A stretch of DNA of 64,000 bases from Pseudoduganella danionis (GTDB lineage Bacteria; Pseudomonadota; Gammaproteobacteria; Burkholderiales; Burkholderiaceae_D), in the NCBI RefSeq assembly GCF_009720775.1, contig NZ_WNKW01000011.1:1-64000 (forward strand), in the 5' to 3' direction. The notes under the pieces were generated by a model. The model had not been told where the DNA came from. It saw only the letters and a list, made by a program, of their open reading frames with translations, and ran no database searches. Of this stretch, positions 9,229 to 17,259 are shown piece after piece (the first letter of the stretch is position 1; every line of letters starts with the position of its first letter). Made by a program: the position numbers and the translations under genes.

Positions 9229-9304
9229 AATGTATTCAATTTTGGGGGGAAGACGCCATTCTACTGTGCCCGTGCGGCTGGCCGCATGGACATGACATAA
9301 AGCG

Positions 9305-9802
9305 TCAGGCAGCGATGTTGCGATACTGTCCCTTGTAATACAGCAGCGGCTGGGCAGCTACCTGTTCCTGCAGTTTTAATGCCAGCACTTCGCCCAGTAC
9401 GATCAGATGATCGCCGGCAGCATGTTCCGCATAAATCTCGCAATCGAGCCAGTGCAGGCTACCTGCAAGAACGGGATTGCCCAGCGGCGATTTCTCCCAG
9501 GTGATTTCGCGCCATTTGTCCGCGCCGCGCTGGGCAAACTGGTTGGAAATATGGATTTGTTCTTCCGACAGAATATTCACGGCGAAGCGGCCTGCCTGAC
9601 GTATCCTGGGATAGCTGCCCGAGCCGGCCATGACGCTAAACGAGATCAGGGGTGGACTCATCGAGACGCTATAGAAAGACTGGCAGGTAAAGCCTATCAG
9701 CTCGTCATTAACGAGCGATGTAATGACTGTGATACCGGAAGCGTAATGCCCGAGCGCCTCGCGCAAGCGCAGGGGCTCGATGGCGGTACTGGATAGTGAC
9801 AT
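9305..9802 (-). CDS. flavin reductase family protein (NAD(P)H:FMN)
   Basis: A 165-residue protein of the flavin reductase-like (DIM6/NTAB) fold: LGHYASGITVITSLVNDELI at the start, the FMN-binding TCQSFYSVSMSPPLISFSV segment, and a C-terminal GEVLAL...PLLYYKGQYR. Such proteins supply reduced FMN to two-component monooxygenases or bind FMN themselves. It follows mesD, though a terminator-like hairpin lies between them. Because MesD/MesX action is oxygen-dependent in the published work, a reduced-flavin supplier is a sensible partner, but that link is inference. Confidence 0.85.
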   Translation of the reverse strand: MSLSSTAIEPLRLREALGHYASGITVITSLVNDELIGFTCQSFYSVSMSPPLISFSVMAGSGSYPRIRQAGRFAVNILSEEQIHISNQFAQRGADKWREITWEKSPLGNPVLAGSLHWLDCEIYAEHAAGDHLIVLGEVLALKLQEQVAAQPLLYYKGQYRNIAA

Positions 9803-9838
9803 GGCAGATGCTAAATAGTGCGTAGTGCACGATGTTGT

Positions 9839-9870
9839 AAAAAGCGCAGGGGATAGGCGTCTCCCTGCGC
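9839..9870 (-). terminator. terminator-like hairpin after mesD
   Basis: On the minus strand an 8-bp GC-rich stem (GCGCAGGG pairing with CCCTGCGC, 9844-9851 and 9863-9870) is followed by a T run (9839-9843). It lies 20 bases past the mesD stop and 37 bases before the flavin reductase start, so it may end or attenuate mesXD transcription. Confidence 0.6.
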
Positions 9871-9889
9871 CGCTTGATGCAGGAGGTTA

Positions 9890-10921
9890 TTACGGATGCG
9901 CCAGTTCCTGCCGGATGATTTCTGCCCCCGCACTCAAGGCGTGCAGCTTGCCGCGGGCTACCTGACGTGCCAGCGGCGCCATGCCGCAATTGGTCGAGGG
10001 GTAGAGCTTGTCGGCATCGACAAACTGCAGGGCTTTGCGCAGGGTGCTGGCCACTTCTTCGGGCGTTTCTATGGCATTGCTGGCCACATCGATGGCACCC
10101 ACCATCACTTTTTTACCACGGATGAGTTCTATCAGGTCCATGGGGACTCTGGCGTTGTGGCACTCCAGTGAAACGATGTCGATGCCGGACTGCTGCAGCT
10201 TGGGGAAAGCCTGCTCATACTGGCGCCACTCCGAGCCCAGTGTTTTCTTCCAGTCGGTATTGGCTTGTATGCCGTAGCCATAGCAGATATGCACGGCGGT
10301 TTCGCATTTCAGCCCTTCGATGGCTTTTTCCAGCGTGGCCACGCCCCAGTCATTGACTTCGTCGAAGAACACATTAAACGCAGGTTCATCGAACTGGATG
10401 ATGTCCACGCCGGCGGCTTCCAGTTCCCGGGCTTCCTGATTGAGAATCTTGGCGAATTCCCAGGCCAGTTTCTCGCGGCTTTTGTAGTGATTATCAAACA
10501 GCGTGTCTATCATGGTCATCGGGCCGGGCAGGGCCCATTTGATAGGCTGTCCGGTTTGCTGGCGTAAGAAACGGGCATCGTCGACAAACACCGGTTTGGG
10601 GCGCGACACTGCGCCTACCACCGTGGGCACGCTGGCATCGTAGCGCTGGCGGATGCGGACAGTTTCGCGCTTGGCGAAATCTACGCCTTCCAGATGTTCG
10701 ATAAAGGTCGTCACAAAGTGCTGGCGGGTCTGCTCGCCGTCGCTGACGATATCGATGCCTGCATGTTGCTGCTCCTGCAGAGACAGGCGCAAGGCGTCCT
10801 GTTTGGCCTCGATCAGCGCTTCGCCTTGCAGCTTCCATGGCGACCAGAGTTTTTCGGGTTCTGCCAGCCATGAGGGTTTAGGCAGGCTGCCGGCAGTTGA
10901 AGTAGGGAGTAATTTTTTCAC
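9890..10921 (-). CDS. mesD: MesD, folate-independent core methionine synthase
   Basis: A 343-residue protein that corresponds only to the catalytic C-terminal half of MetE. Zinc ligands can be seen in the expected places: HIC near residue 225 and the cysteine of STNCGM near 305; FDEP near 188 and the SDGEQTR motif near 60 are also kept. The MetE N-terminal domain that helps hold polyglutamyl folate is missing. Core-MetE proteins of aerobic bacteria encoded beside a DUF1852 partner are the MesD family (Price and colleagues, 2021), which methylate homocysteine with an unknown, oxygen-dependent donor. The GTG at 10921 is preferred: it follows AAGG and avoids overlap with mesX; an ATG at 10972 would overlap it. 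Confidence 0.88.
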   Translation of the reverse strand: MKKLLPTSTAGSLPKPSWLAEPEKLWSPWKLQGEALIEAKQDALRLSLQEQQHAGIDIVSDGEQTRQHFVTTFIEHLEGVDFAKRETVRIRQRYDASVPTVVGAVSRPKPVFVDDARFLRQQTGQPIKWALPGPMTMIDTLFDNHYKSREKLAWEFAKILNQEARELEAAGVDIIQFDEPAFNVFFDEVNDWGVATLEKAIEGLKCETAVHICYGYGIQANTDWKKTLGSEWRQYEQAFPKLQQSGIDIVSLECHNARVPMDLIELIRGKKVMVGAIDVASNAIETPEEVASTLRKALQFVDADKLYPSTNCGMAPLARQVARGKLHALSAGAEIIRQELAHP

Positions 10922-10947
10922 TGTATATAACCTTGGTTTTTTTGTGC

Positions 10948-11931
10948 TCACAGCGCGTAATTGGCAGACCATTGTTCGAGCATGGCCTGATAGGGTTTGA
11001 TGAAGTGCTCTTCAGCGAACCTGCCTTGCTCGACAGCGAGCCGGCTACGTTCTTCCCTGTCATAGACTATGCGGGTCAATGAATAGTCCTGATGCTGCAG
11101 GCTGGGTTTATAGAATTTTCCGGCGGCGGAATTGGCGTTGTAGATCTCGGGACGATAGATCTTCTGGAAACTGTCCATGGTGCTGATGGTGCTGATCAAC
11201 TCAAGATCGGTGTAATCAGCGAGCAGATCACCAAAGAAATAGAACGCCAGCGGCGCGCTGCTATTGGCGGGCATGAAGTAGCGGACCGTCATGCCCATTT
11301 TTTTGAAATAGTCGTCGGTGAGAGAATACTCATCCTGTAGATATTCGATGCCTAACACCGGATGACAGTTTTCAGTCTGCCGATAGACTTTGGTACTGGA
11401 GACGCTCAGGCAGATAACCGGCGGTTTTTTGAAGTGCTGTCGATAGGTGTCCGAGTTGACGAAGTGTTGGAATAGCTTGCCATGCAGATCGCCAAAATTA
11501 TCTGGCGTGCTGAACTCGCGCTGGTTCTTTGCATGTTCCAGCAGCAGGACGCTAAAGTCGTAGTCGCGCACGTAGGACGAGAAGTTATTCCCCACGATGC
11601 CTTCGATCGTTTCACCGGTTTTATGGTCGAATATATTGGCCTTCAATATTTCAATTATCGGCAGAGCCGTTGCGTCAGCTTGGCCGTGCATGTTCATTGC
11701 TACGGAAATAATTTCGAGCTTGACGTTGAAGCGATCACGATGGGGATTATCCCGGTGCGCCAGTGAGTTGAAGCGGTTATCTATCATGCGCAGGGTGTTG
11801 CGCAGGTTTTCCTGCCGGCTTATTCCTCTGGCCAGATTGGCAAAATTGGTGGTAATTCGGGTGTTTTCGGCAGGCCGATAGTCTTCATCGAAACTGGTCG
11901 TTTTGATGGAAAATGTGAACTCGTGACTCAT
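10948..11931 (-). CDS. mesX: MesX (DUF1852), partner of MesD
   Basis: A 327-residue soluble protein of the DUF1852 family (MSHEFTFSIKTTSFDEDYRP at the N-terminus). In the published work DUF1852 (MesX) is required for MesD to make methionine; the chemistry is unknown. It ends 26 bases before the mesD GTG and is transcribed in the same direction, so it is the first gene of a mesX-mesD operon. No transmembrane segment is evident. The 390-base region upstream is non-coding and contains a MetR-like box. Confidence 0.9.
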   Translation of the reverse strand: MSHEFTFSIKTTSFDEDYRPAENTRITTNFANLARGISRQENLRNTLRMIDNRFNSLAHRDNPHRDRFNVKLEIISVAMNMHGQADATALPIIEILKANIFDHKTGETIEGIVGNNFSSYVRDYDFSVLLLEHAKNQREFSTPDNFGDLHGKLFQHFVNSDTYRQHFKKPPVICLSVSSTKVYRQTENCHPVLGIEYLQDEYSLTDDYFKKMGMTVRYFMPANSSAPLAFYFFGDLLADYTDLELISTISTMDSFQKIYRPEIYNANSAAGKFYKPSLQHQDYSLTRIVYDREERSRLAVEQGRFAEEHFIKPYQAMLEQWSANYAL

Positions 11932-12065
11932 GATGATTCGATGCCTTAATGTCGTGGGTAGCGCCGCCGTTCAATAAGCTCCGCTTAAAGCAGGCATATT
12001 TCCGGCCAGCGCCATACGGTTGTTGCGGATGACAGATATTATTTCAAGCCATCGATTAAAAAAAG

Positions 12066-12078
12066 TGAATTTATCTCA
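12066..12078. promoter_or_regulatory. candidate MetR box upstream of mesX
   Basis: TGAATTTATCTCA differs at one position from the MetR consensus TGAANNWNNTTCA. It lies 135 bases upstream of the mesX start in the otherwise non-coding stretch 11932-12321. No riboswitch-like fold was recognised in this stretch. The site is weak evidence on its own and is supported mainly by the metR gene nearby. Confidence 0.4.
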
Positions 12079-12321
12079 TGAAATGATTAGTTCTAGTCAT
12101 AGATTGAGGTCGTCAAGCTCTGGTGGGCAGGCAGCCAGGCGCTTGGGGAGTCCGGGAAGAGATAGCTTGCAGTGCGGATGGGCGGTGTTCAGCAGCGGGT
12201 AATATTTTTTGCTTGCAATTGCTTACATCTGATGCAGAACGCATGTCGACCGGAACCTGCCTGTGCCCGTTAATCAGCTACGGGTTCCGTCATCACCGAT
12301 CTTTTTTCAAGGAGTATGAAT

Positions 12322-12675
12322 ATGCATGGCCATCAACGTATTTCCAGCACCGCTATCGTAGCTAGCGTAATTGCCTTGTTCGCCGGCGCCGTAGGCAGTA
12401 GCTACGCTGCCGATAATGACACTGCATGGCAGAAAGACCATCCGCGTCAGGAACAGGTGAATACCCGTCTGGCCAAGCAGAACCTGCGCATACATGAAAA
12501 AGTGCAAAGCGGTGAAATGAGCAAGGCCGAGGCAGCAACCCTACATCAGGAAGACCGAGCAATACGCAAGGAAGAACGGATGATGGCGCGCCATGACGGT
12601 GGCCACAGCACCAAGGCAGAGCAGAAGGCGCTCAATCAGCAGGAAAACGCCGTGAGCAAACAAATCGGTAAGTAA
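12322..12675 (+). CDS. small secreted charged protein, unknown function
   Basis: A 117-residue protein with a signal peptide ending near SSYAADNDT, then a highly charged helical part rich in K, E, H and Q (residues 35-117). AAGGAG at 12309-12314 is 7 bases from the ATG at 12322 but only 1 base from the ATG at 12316, which decides the start. Proteins of this kind are common in Burkholderiales genomes without a known function. It is the only plus-strand gene in this part of the window and stands alone. Confidence 0.75.
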   Translation: MHGHQRISSTAIVASVIALFAGAVGSSYAADNDTAWQKDHPRQEQVNTRLAKQNLRIHEKVQSGEMSKAEAATLHQEDRAIRKEERMMARHDGGHSTKAEQKALNQQENAVSKQIGK

Positions 12676-12712
12676 TCAGCAAGCTGATGCTGGCTTGATG
12701 CGGCGCGCTAAG

Positions 12713-13171
12713 TCAGCCGCGCTGTCGTTGCCCGATGAGCAGGTGGAGGATAAATACGAGCGCCGCAGCGAGGCCGATGATCCAGTGCGTTAATGACCAG
12801 AGGTTGCGGCTTTCTTCATCGGCCAGATAGTAGAGGCCAAAGCCGCTGACGACCAGTACGGCCAGCAGGCTGAGCAAGCTGAGGCCGCTGGCCAGATTGC
12901 GTCCGGCCTTGATGGCGCGGCGGATGTGCGCATTCATCAGACTGCCGAGGAAGAACAGTCCCAGCATCGCTGCGCCGCCATGAAAGCGCATCGCCCATGG
13001 TTCCAGCGGGTGAATGGAAGCGCCGAACTGGCTGCCCGGCCGCATGAAGTAGCGCACAATCAGCCAGACACCGCCGCTCGAAAGCAGCAGTAGCAGACTG
13101 GCATAAATAGAACGGCGGTGCCAGCGTTCCAGCCGCAAGTTGATATGGGGACGATGGTGATGGGTATGCAT
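12713..13171 (-). CDS. four-helix inner-membrane protein, probable b-type cytochrome
   Basis: A 152-residue protein with four hydrophobic segments (about residues 20-40, 65-83, 92-112 and 123-146). Histidines are placed as in cytochrome b561-like and DUF4405-like proteins: FHGG and NAH flank helix 2, and LTH...FILH are 14 residues apart in the last helix, a common bis-heme spacing. It would move electrons across the inner membrane. It is the last gene of the operon starting at 17078, 2 bases after apbE. The start MHTHHH was chosen because the frame upstream is the shadow of apbE. Heme binding is a prediction. Confidence 0.75.
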   Translation of the reverse strand: MHTHHHRPHINLRLERWHRRSIYASLLLLLSSGGVWLIVRYFMRPGSQFGASIHPLEPWAMRFHGGAAMLGLFFLGSLMNAHIRRAIKAGRNLASGLSLLSLLAVLVVSGFGLYYLADEESRNLWSLTHWIIGLAAALVFILHLLIGQRQRG

Positions 13172-13173
13172 GG

Positions 13174-13983
13174 CTAGATTATAAGGGCTGTGGCCTGCCA
13201 TTGCGTCAGGGCCGGATGGTGCGGGTCGGCACTGGCCATCACGACTTTGGTCAGCGCATCGGCCAGCACGCAGCTGGGCGCGCGGACGGAGATGCTGCGG
13301 GTGGAGCGGATGCTGCGGCCGTCGCGGCCATCCCATAGTGCACTGACCTGCTGGCCGTGCTGCATGCGGCGCGAAAAATAGGTAGCCGATGTGGCCATCG
13401 CTTCCGCCCGCAGCTGCACGGCTGGCAGCAGGCGCTGTGGTTGCTGGGGATGGCGCAGGCTGACGGGCCAGTCGCGCTGGCCGAACACACGCAGATCGCC
13501 GCCCGCGTTGACGCAGCCCGCCTGCGCGCCAGCCTGCTGCAAAGCCGCAACGGCCAGATCGACCGCATAGCCTTTGGCGATGCCGCCCACATCGATCCAG
13601 CCGCTGGCCAGTTTGCACAGCGAACCGTCGGCGTCCCATTGCATCATTGCCTGTCCGGGCTGGTAGATAACCGTCTCGACGGCGGGCGCGGGCAGTAGGC
13701 CGTTTTCCACCAGCCGGGGCGCGCAGGCGATGTTGAAGATGCCGTCCGTCGCCAGCCTGAGCTGCTCGGCCAGCTGCAGCACCTGCATGGTATGGCTGTG
13801 CAGTTCCAGCCGTGTGCCCGCTGCTGCCCGGTTAAAGCGCGCAATATCGCTGGCAGGATCGTGAAAGCTCATCAGCCCATGTACTTGCGCGATCTGGGCA
13901 AAGGCGGCATTCAGTCCCGCCTGATCACCATCGGCCGTGATCTCGACGAGGGTGCCCAGCCAGGGCTGCGCGCGCCGTATCAT
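13174..13983 (-). CDS. apbE: ApbE, FAD:protein FMN transferase
   Basis: A 269-residue ApbE-family protein. It moves FMN from FAD onto a Thr/Ser of target proteins in the periplasm, with Mg2+. Typical motifs: WLGTLVEIT at the start, VMSFHDPASDIARFN-like segment near residue 38, DVGGIAKGYAVD near 133, and GCVNAGGDLRVFG near 155; the C-terminal CVLADALTKVVM carries the conserved A-D-A-L-(S/T)-T-like metal region. The start codon overlaps the stop of the FMN-binding gene (ATGA), so enzyme and substrate are made together. No clear signal peptide is seen, which is unusual for a periplasmic ApbE. Confidence 0.93.
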   Translation of the reverse strand: MIRRAQPWLGTLVEITADGDQAGLNAAFAQIAQVHGLMSFHDPASDIARFNRAAAGTRLELHSHTMQVLQLAEQLRLATDGIFNIACAPRLVENGLLPAPAVETVIYQPGQAMMQWDADGSLCKLASGWIDVGGIAKGYAVDLAVAALQQAGAQAGCVNAGGDLRVFGQRDWPVSLRHPQQPQRLLPAVQLRAEAMATSATYFSRRMQHGQQVSALWDGRDGRSIRSTRSISVRAPSCVLADALTKVVMASADPHHPALTQWQATALII

Positions 13984-14516
13984 GGTCTGAGTACGACCTG
14001 GGCTATGGCTGCAATGCGCCGTACGCCATCGGTGAGGTGGCTGGCCGATAGGGTGGCGCCGCTGATGCCGGCGATGCCGCCGCCTAGCGTCAGTCCGCCC
14101 GTGCTGGCGCTCTTGCCGGTGAACTGGCGGCGCCATGCGGGCAGGCGGATTTCGCCGCCATGGCTTTCACGGTAGGTCAGAATTTCCACCTGACGGATGC
14201 TGGCATCGGGATTGAGCGCGACGGCATAGGAGATCAGCTCGAATTTGCCGATCACGTCGTCGAGCACCAGATAGCCGAGCAGCTTGTCGCCGTTGTACGC
14301 GCCGATGACGTGCCAGTTGACGGAGCGGGCCGGCAATCCGGCCAGCTTTTCCACCTGCTGCATCTGCGCCAGCGACAAGGCCACATCCTGCGTACGGTAA
14401 GCAGTAGCATCAGGATAGGCCAGCTTCTGCACCTGCTCGACGCTCAGGTATTGCACCGCATAGGCGGGCAAACAGGCCAGGCTTGCCGCCAGCGGAAGAC
14501 AGAGCCGGTAGCGCAT
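13980..14516 (-). CDS. FMN-binding domain protein, likely ApbE substrate
   Basis: A 178-residue exported protein: signal peptide MRYRLCLPLAASLACLPAYA, then an FMN_bind domain. The flavinylation motif S-G-A-T with its following segment is visible as GISGATLSASHLTDGV near residue 152; the threonine is the expected site of covalent FMN. The gene starts with a 1-base overlap to the porin stop (TGATG) and its own stop overlaps apbE. It is therefore expected to be a periplasmic one- or two-electron carrier in the same pathway as its neighbours. Confidence 0.9.
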   Translation of the reverse strand: MRYRLCLPLAASLACLPAYAVQYLSVEQVQKLAYPDATAYRTQDVALSLAQMQQVEKLAGLPARSVNWHVIGAYNGDKLLGYLVLDDVIGKFELISYAVALNPDASIRQVEILTYRESHGGEIRLPAWRRQFTGKSASTGGLTLGGGIAGISGATLSASHLTDGVRRIAAIAQVVLRP

Positions 14517-15829
14517 CAGTAAGAGAACCCTACGCCGAGGTTGAGACGGTCGCGCGTCTTGTCTTCCTTGAACTTCTGATAGTCAGCCTTCAGCACCACG
14601 CCTTCGCCCACTTTCAGATTGGCGCCCACCGTCGTGACTTTTTCATCCGGCTGGGCCGCAACGCCCAGACCTTGCGGCAGCGCTTCATAGCTCTTGGCCG
14701 TGTTGTACTGCTCGTAGCGGACAAACGGGCTCAGTACATAGTCGTCCGCTTTGTAGGCCTGATACGCCGCCTGCAGATACCAGCCAGCGAAGGCTTTCGG
14801 CACCGGGGTAGGGTTGCCCACCAGCGTGAGGTTGAGCGCTGCCGTGTTGCTGATCTGGCCGCGCGCATAGACTGCGGCCAGATCCCACAAGCCCGGCGTA
14901 TAGCGGGCATGCAGGTCATAGACGGTGACGCGCGCATCGTTGGCGGTATAGCCTTCGGTCTTGTGGCCGACCTTGCCGCTGAACAGCGAGCCGCCCAGCA
15001 GCAGGCCGGGCACGCCGCGCCAGTTCAGCGCGCCATGCACGCTCAGGTCGCGCGATTTGGCCAGCTGGCCTTCCTGATGGATGGCGCCTAGCGGCGATTC
15101 GCGGCCTTCGCTGCTGGCCGCATCCCATTTGCCCAGATCAAAGCCGGTGGTGATGCCGGCATCCCAGCTCAGGCCTTCGGCGGTATCGCCGGAAAGGCCG
15201 ATACCGGCTTCGCGCCAGGTCGAAGGAATAATCGCTGTCTCGACGAAGTTACGTTCCACGCCGTAGTAGGCGGTCGGTTCGTGGCTGGTATTGAGCAAAC
15301 CGGCCGGGATCAGGAACAGACCGGCTTTTCCGCGCAGGCCGTTGCCGAACTGGCGCTCGACGTAGAGCTGTTCGATCGCGCTTTCGCCGCTATCGCTGGC
15401 CGAGGCGATGGCATGTTCCCATTCGAACTCGGAAACCAGTTTGGTTTTTTCATCGAAGCGGTGTTCGATGCCGATCACGGCGCGGCGTACATCGGTCTGG
15501 GCGGCGCTGGCATTCTTGCTGGGGCGGTTGTAATTGATTTCGCCATAGCCGCCGATGATGGTGGTGGGGCCGCTGGCCATAATGGGCGCAGATGGGGTAG
15601 GGGCTGGCGCTGGCGCTACAGCTGGTGCGGCGAGGCTCGCCAGCTCCTGCTGTTTCTGTTCGATCACGGCAGTCTTCTGCTGGCTGGCTTTGAGCTCGGC
15701 CTTCAGCTGTTCCAGTTCGGCGGCCATTTTGTCGATACGGGCCAGCAGTTCGGCTTCACCGGCGCTGGCGGCAAATGGCGCCGCCAGCAGGGTCGCGGCG
15801 ATAGCGGAGGCGATCAGATTCTTTTTCAT
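14516..15829 (-). CDS. outer-membrane porin with N-terminal coiled coil
   Basis: A 437-residue protein with a signal peptide (MKKNLIASAIAATLLAAPFA), a short coiled coil (residues 25-65, LARIDKMAAELEQLKAELKA), a proline/alanine linker, then a beta-barrel region with alternating aromatic strands ending in the terminal GVGFSY, the usual C-terminal aromatic signal for BAM. It resembles short phosphate-selective porin-like proteins. It lies 16 bases after the di-heme cytochrome gene and overlaps the FMN-binding gene, so it may provide the outer-membrane element of the operon. Confidence 0.85.
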   Translation of the reverse strand: MKKNLIASAIAATLLAAPFAASAGEAELLARIDKMAAELEQLKAELKASQQKTAVIEQKQQELASLAAPAVAPAPAPTPSAPIMASGPTTIIGGYGEINYNRPSKNASAAQTDVRRAVIGIEHRFDEKTKLVSEFEWEHAIASASDSGESAIEQLYVERQFGNGLRGKAGLFLIPAGLLNTSHEPTAYYGVERNFVETAIIPSTWREAGIGLSGDTAEGLSWDAGITTGFDLGKWDAASSEGRESPLGAIHQEGQLAKSRDLSVHGALNWRGVPGLLLGGSLFSGKVGHKTEGYTANDARVTVYDLHARYTPGLWDLAAVYARGQISNTAALNLTLVGNPTPVPKAFAGWYLQAAYQAYKADDYVLSPFVRYEQYNTAKSYEALPQGLGVAAQPDEKVTTVGANLKVGEGVVLKADYQKFKEDKTRDRLNLGVGFSY

Positions 15830-15845
15830 TTGGTAGTCTCGTAAA

Positions 15846-17078
15846 TTAAGGATTGAGCTTGTAGCCGTCAGTGAGCGTGCCGAGGAATTTCACCACATCG
15901 TCGATTTCCCTCGGTGACAGGGCCGGCGCCATGCCGGGCTGGCGGTTGTAGGGGACTTCGCTGACGTTGACGTTTTTGCGGTATGGCTCGGGCAGGTCAT
16001 TGAACTTCTGCACCCGGCCATCGGCAGCAAGCGGATACCATTCTTCCGGATTGGTATCGCGCCGTACGTAGAAGCTAACCACGCTGGTCAGATTATCGAA
16101 CGCACCGTTATGGAAGAAGGCCTGACGGGTCGCCACATTGCGCAGGGTCGGCACTTTGAACGAGCCGCATAGATCGCTGCGCTTGTCCACCAGATCGGTG
16201 CGGTCCGGTCCGCACAGACCCAGATCGTAATAGGCTGGATTTGCGGTTGCCTTCAGTTTGACATTGCGCGGCACGCCCAGATTGTCGTAAGTGAAATCGG
16301 TGAACAGCGGGGACGCACCATCGGCGCCACGCGCGCTCGGGTGGCAGGCAATGCAGTTGCCCTTGGCGGGATTATTGAACAGGGCCAGCCCGCGCAATTC
16401 CTGATCGCTGAGTTTTACTTTACCAGCGAGGAAAAGGTCGTACTTGGAATCGAATGGGTGGAACTCCGGCGCCTCTTTCTGGTAAGCCTGCAAGGCGAGG
16501 GTCATGCGGCCGAAGGCCTGCTCGGCGTCATCCAGTATGCCGGCGCCGAACTGGGCGCGGAAGCGTTCTACATAGGCAGTTTTGCGGAGCTTGTTGATGA
16601 CGTCCTGTTTGCTGTCGTTCGCCATTTCGTGCGGCGCAAGGAAGGGCCGCTCGCCTTGCTCGGCCAGACTGGCGGCACGGCCGTCGCGATCGAAGCCGCC
16701 GGTGGGCGTGCCGTCGGCGGCAAAGAAGAAGGCCGGGGTCTGGTTCAGATAGCGCAGCGACGGCGCGGCGCGGAAGCCCTGTACATCGCCATTGGCGCCG
16801 CCGAATTGTGCGGCCAGATTGTTGTTGGGGGCGTGGGCCGCCGCCGGATCGTGGCAGCTGGCGCAGGATTGCGCGCCCGAAGCAGACAGGCTGGTGTCTT
16901 TGAAGATCAGTTCGCCTAGTTTGGCGGTCTCGCTGAGGGCGATGGTATGGTCCGGGGCGGGAGTGCTGGGCGATGTAGTACTGGTGCTGGAGCCACCGCT
17001 GCAGGCGGCCAAGGCGAGTAGCACAGCAGTCATCCCCGCTTCCTTGCCTATTTTCTTTGCTAGTACGGTAAAACGCAT
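15846..17078 (-). CDS. di-heme cytochrome c peroxidase/MauG-family lipoprotein
   Basis: A 410-residue protein with a lipobox (ALAAC, Cys26), a Ser/Thr/Pro linker, and two CXXCH heme sites (CASCH at residues 72-76 and CIACH near 245). Family motifs such as LGELIFKDTSLS, PSLRYLNQTPAFFFAADG, VPTLRNVATRQAFFHNGAF and a C-terminal LSPREIDDVVKFLGTL are kept. Members reduce peroxide or carry out oxidations with high-valent heme. The start at 17078 is preferred to the in-frame ATG at 17114 because it begins the signal peptide directly and leaves the Fur-like box upstream. First gene of a five-gene coupled operon. Confidence 0.9.
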   Translation of the reverse strand: MRFTVLAKKIGKEAGMTAVLLALAACSGGSSTSTTSPSTPAPDHTIALSETAKLGELIFKDTSLSASGAQSCASCHDPAAAHAPNNNLAAQFGGANGDVQGFRAAPSLRYLNQTPAFFFAADGTPTGGFDRDGRAASLAEQGERPFLAPHEMANDSKQDVINKLRKTAYVERFRAQFGAGILDDAEQAFGRMTLALQAYQKEAPEFHPFDSKYDLFLAGKVKLSDQELRGLALFNNPAKGNCIACHPSARGADGASPLFTDFTYDNLGVPRNVKLKATANPAYYDLGLCGPDRTDLVDKRSDLCGSFKVPTLRNVATRQAFFHNGAFDNLTSVVSFYVRRDTNPEEWYPLAADGRVQKFNDLPEPYRKNVNVSEVPYNRQPGMAPALSPREIDDVVKFLGTLTDGYKLNP

Positions 17079-17095
17079 AGGTGGAATGCTTATGT

Positions 17096-17122
17096 GAATA
17101 ATAATAGTTCTCATTATTATTC
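17096..17122 (-). promoter_or_regulatory. Fur-box-like palindrome upstream of the heme/flavin operon
   Basis: GAATAATAAT and ATTATTATTC form perfect 10-bp arms (17096-17105 and 17113-17122) around a 7-base spacer, A/T-rich like the Fur 7-1-7 site. It lies 18 bases before the start at 17078. No other gene is near, so the target is the five-gene minus-strand operon. Iron control is inferred from this site. Confidence 0.72.
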
Positions 17123-17259
17123 ATGTTGGAAGTTTCTGCAAATGGGGCATCAGGGGAAGCCGCTGGCTCTTGCTGATGCCGGGGCATGCGCTGCGCAGAA
17201 GCAGGTGGCACTGCGATGGCCACTTGATCTGGCTCAGAAATATGCGATGGCGGGGTGGC

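Noticed and set aside
11932..12321. Possible SAM riboswitch in the mesX leader
   Set aside because: No conserved SAM riboswitch core pattern could be found by eye; regulation by MetR is the simpler explanation.
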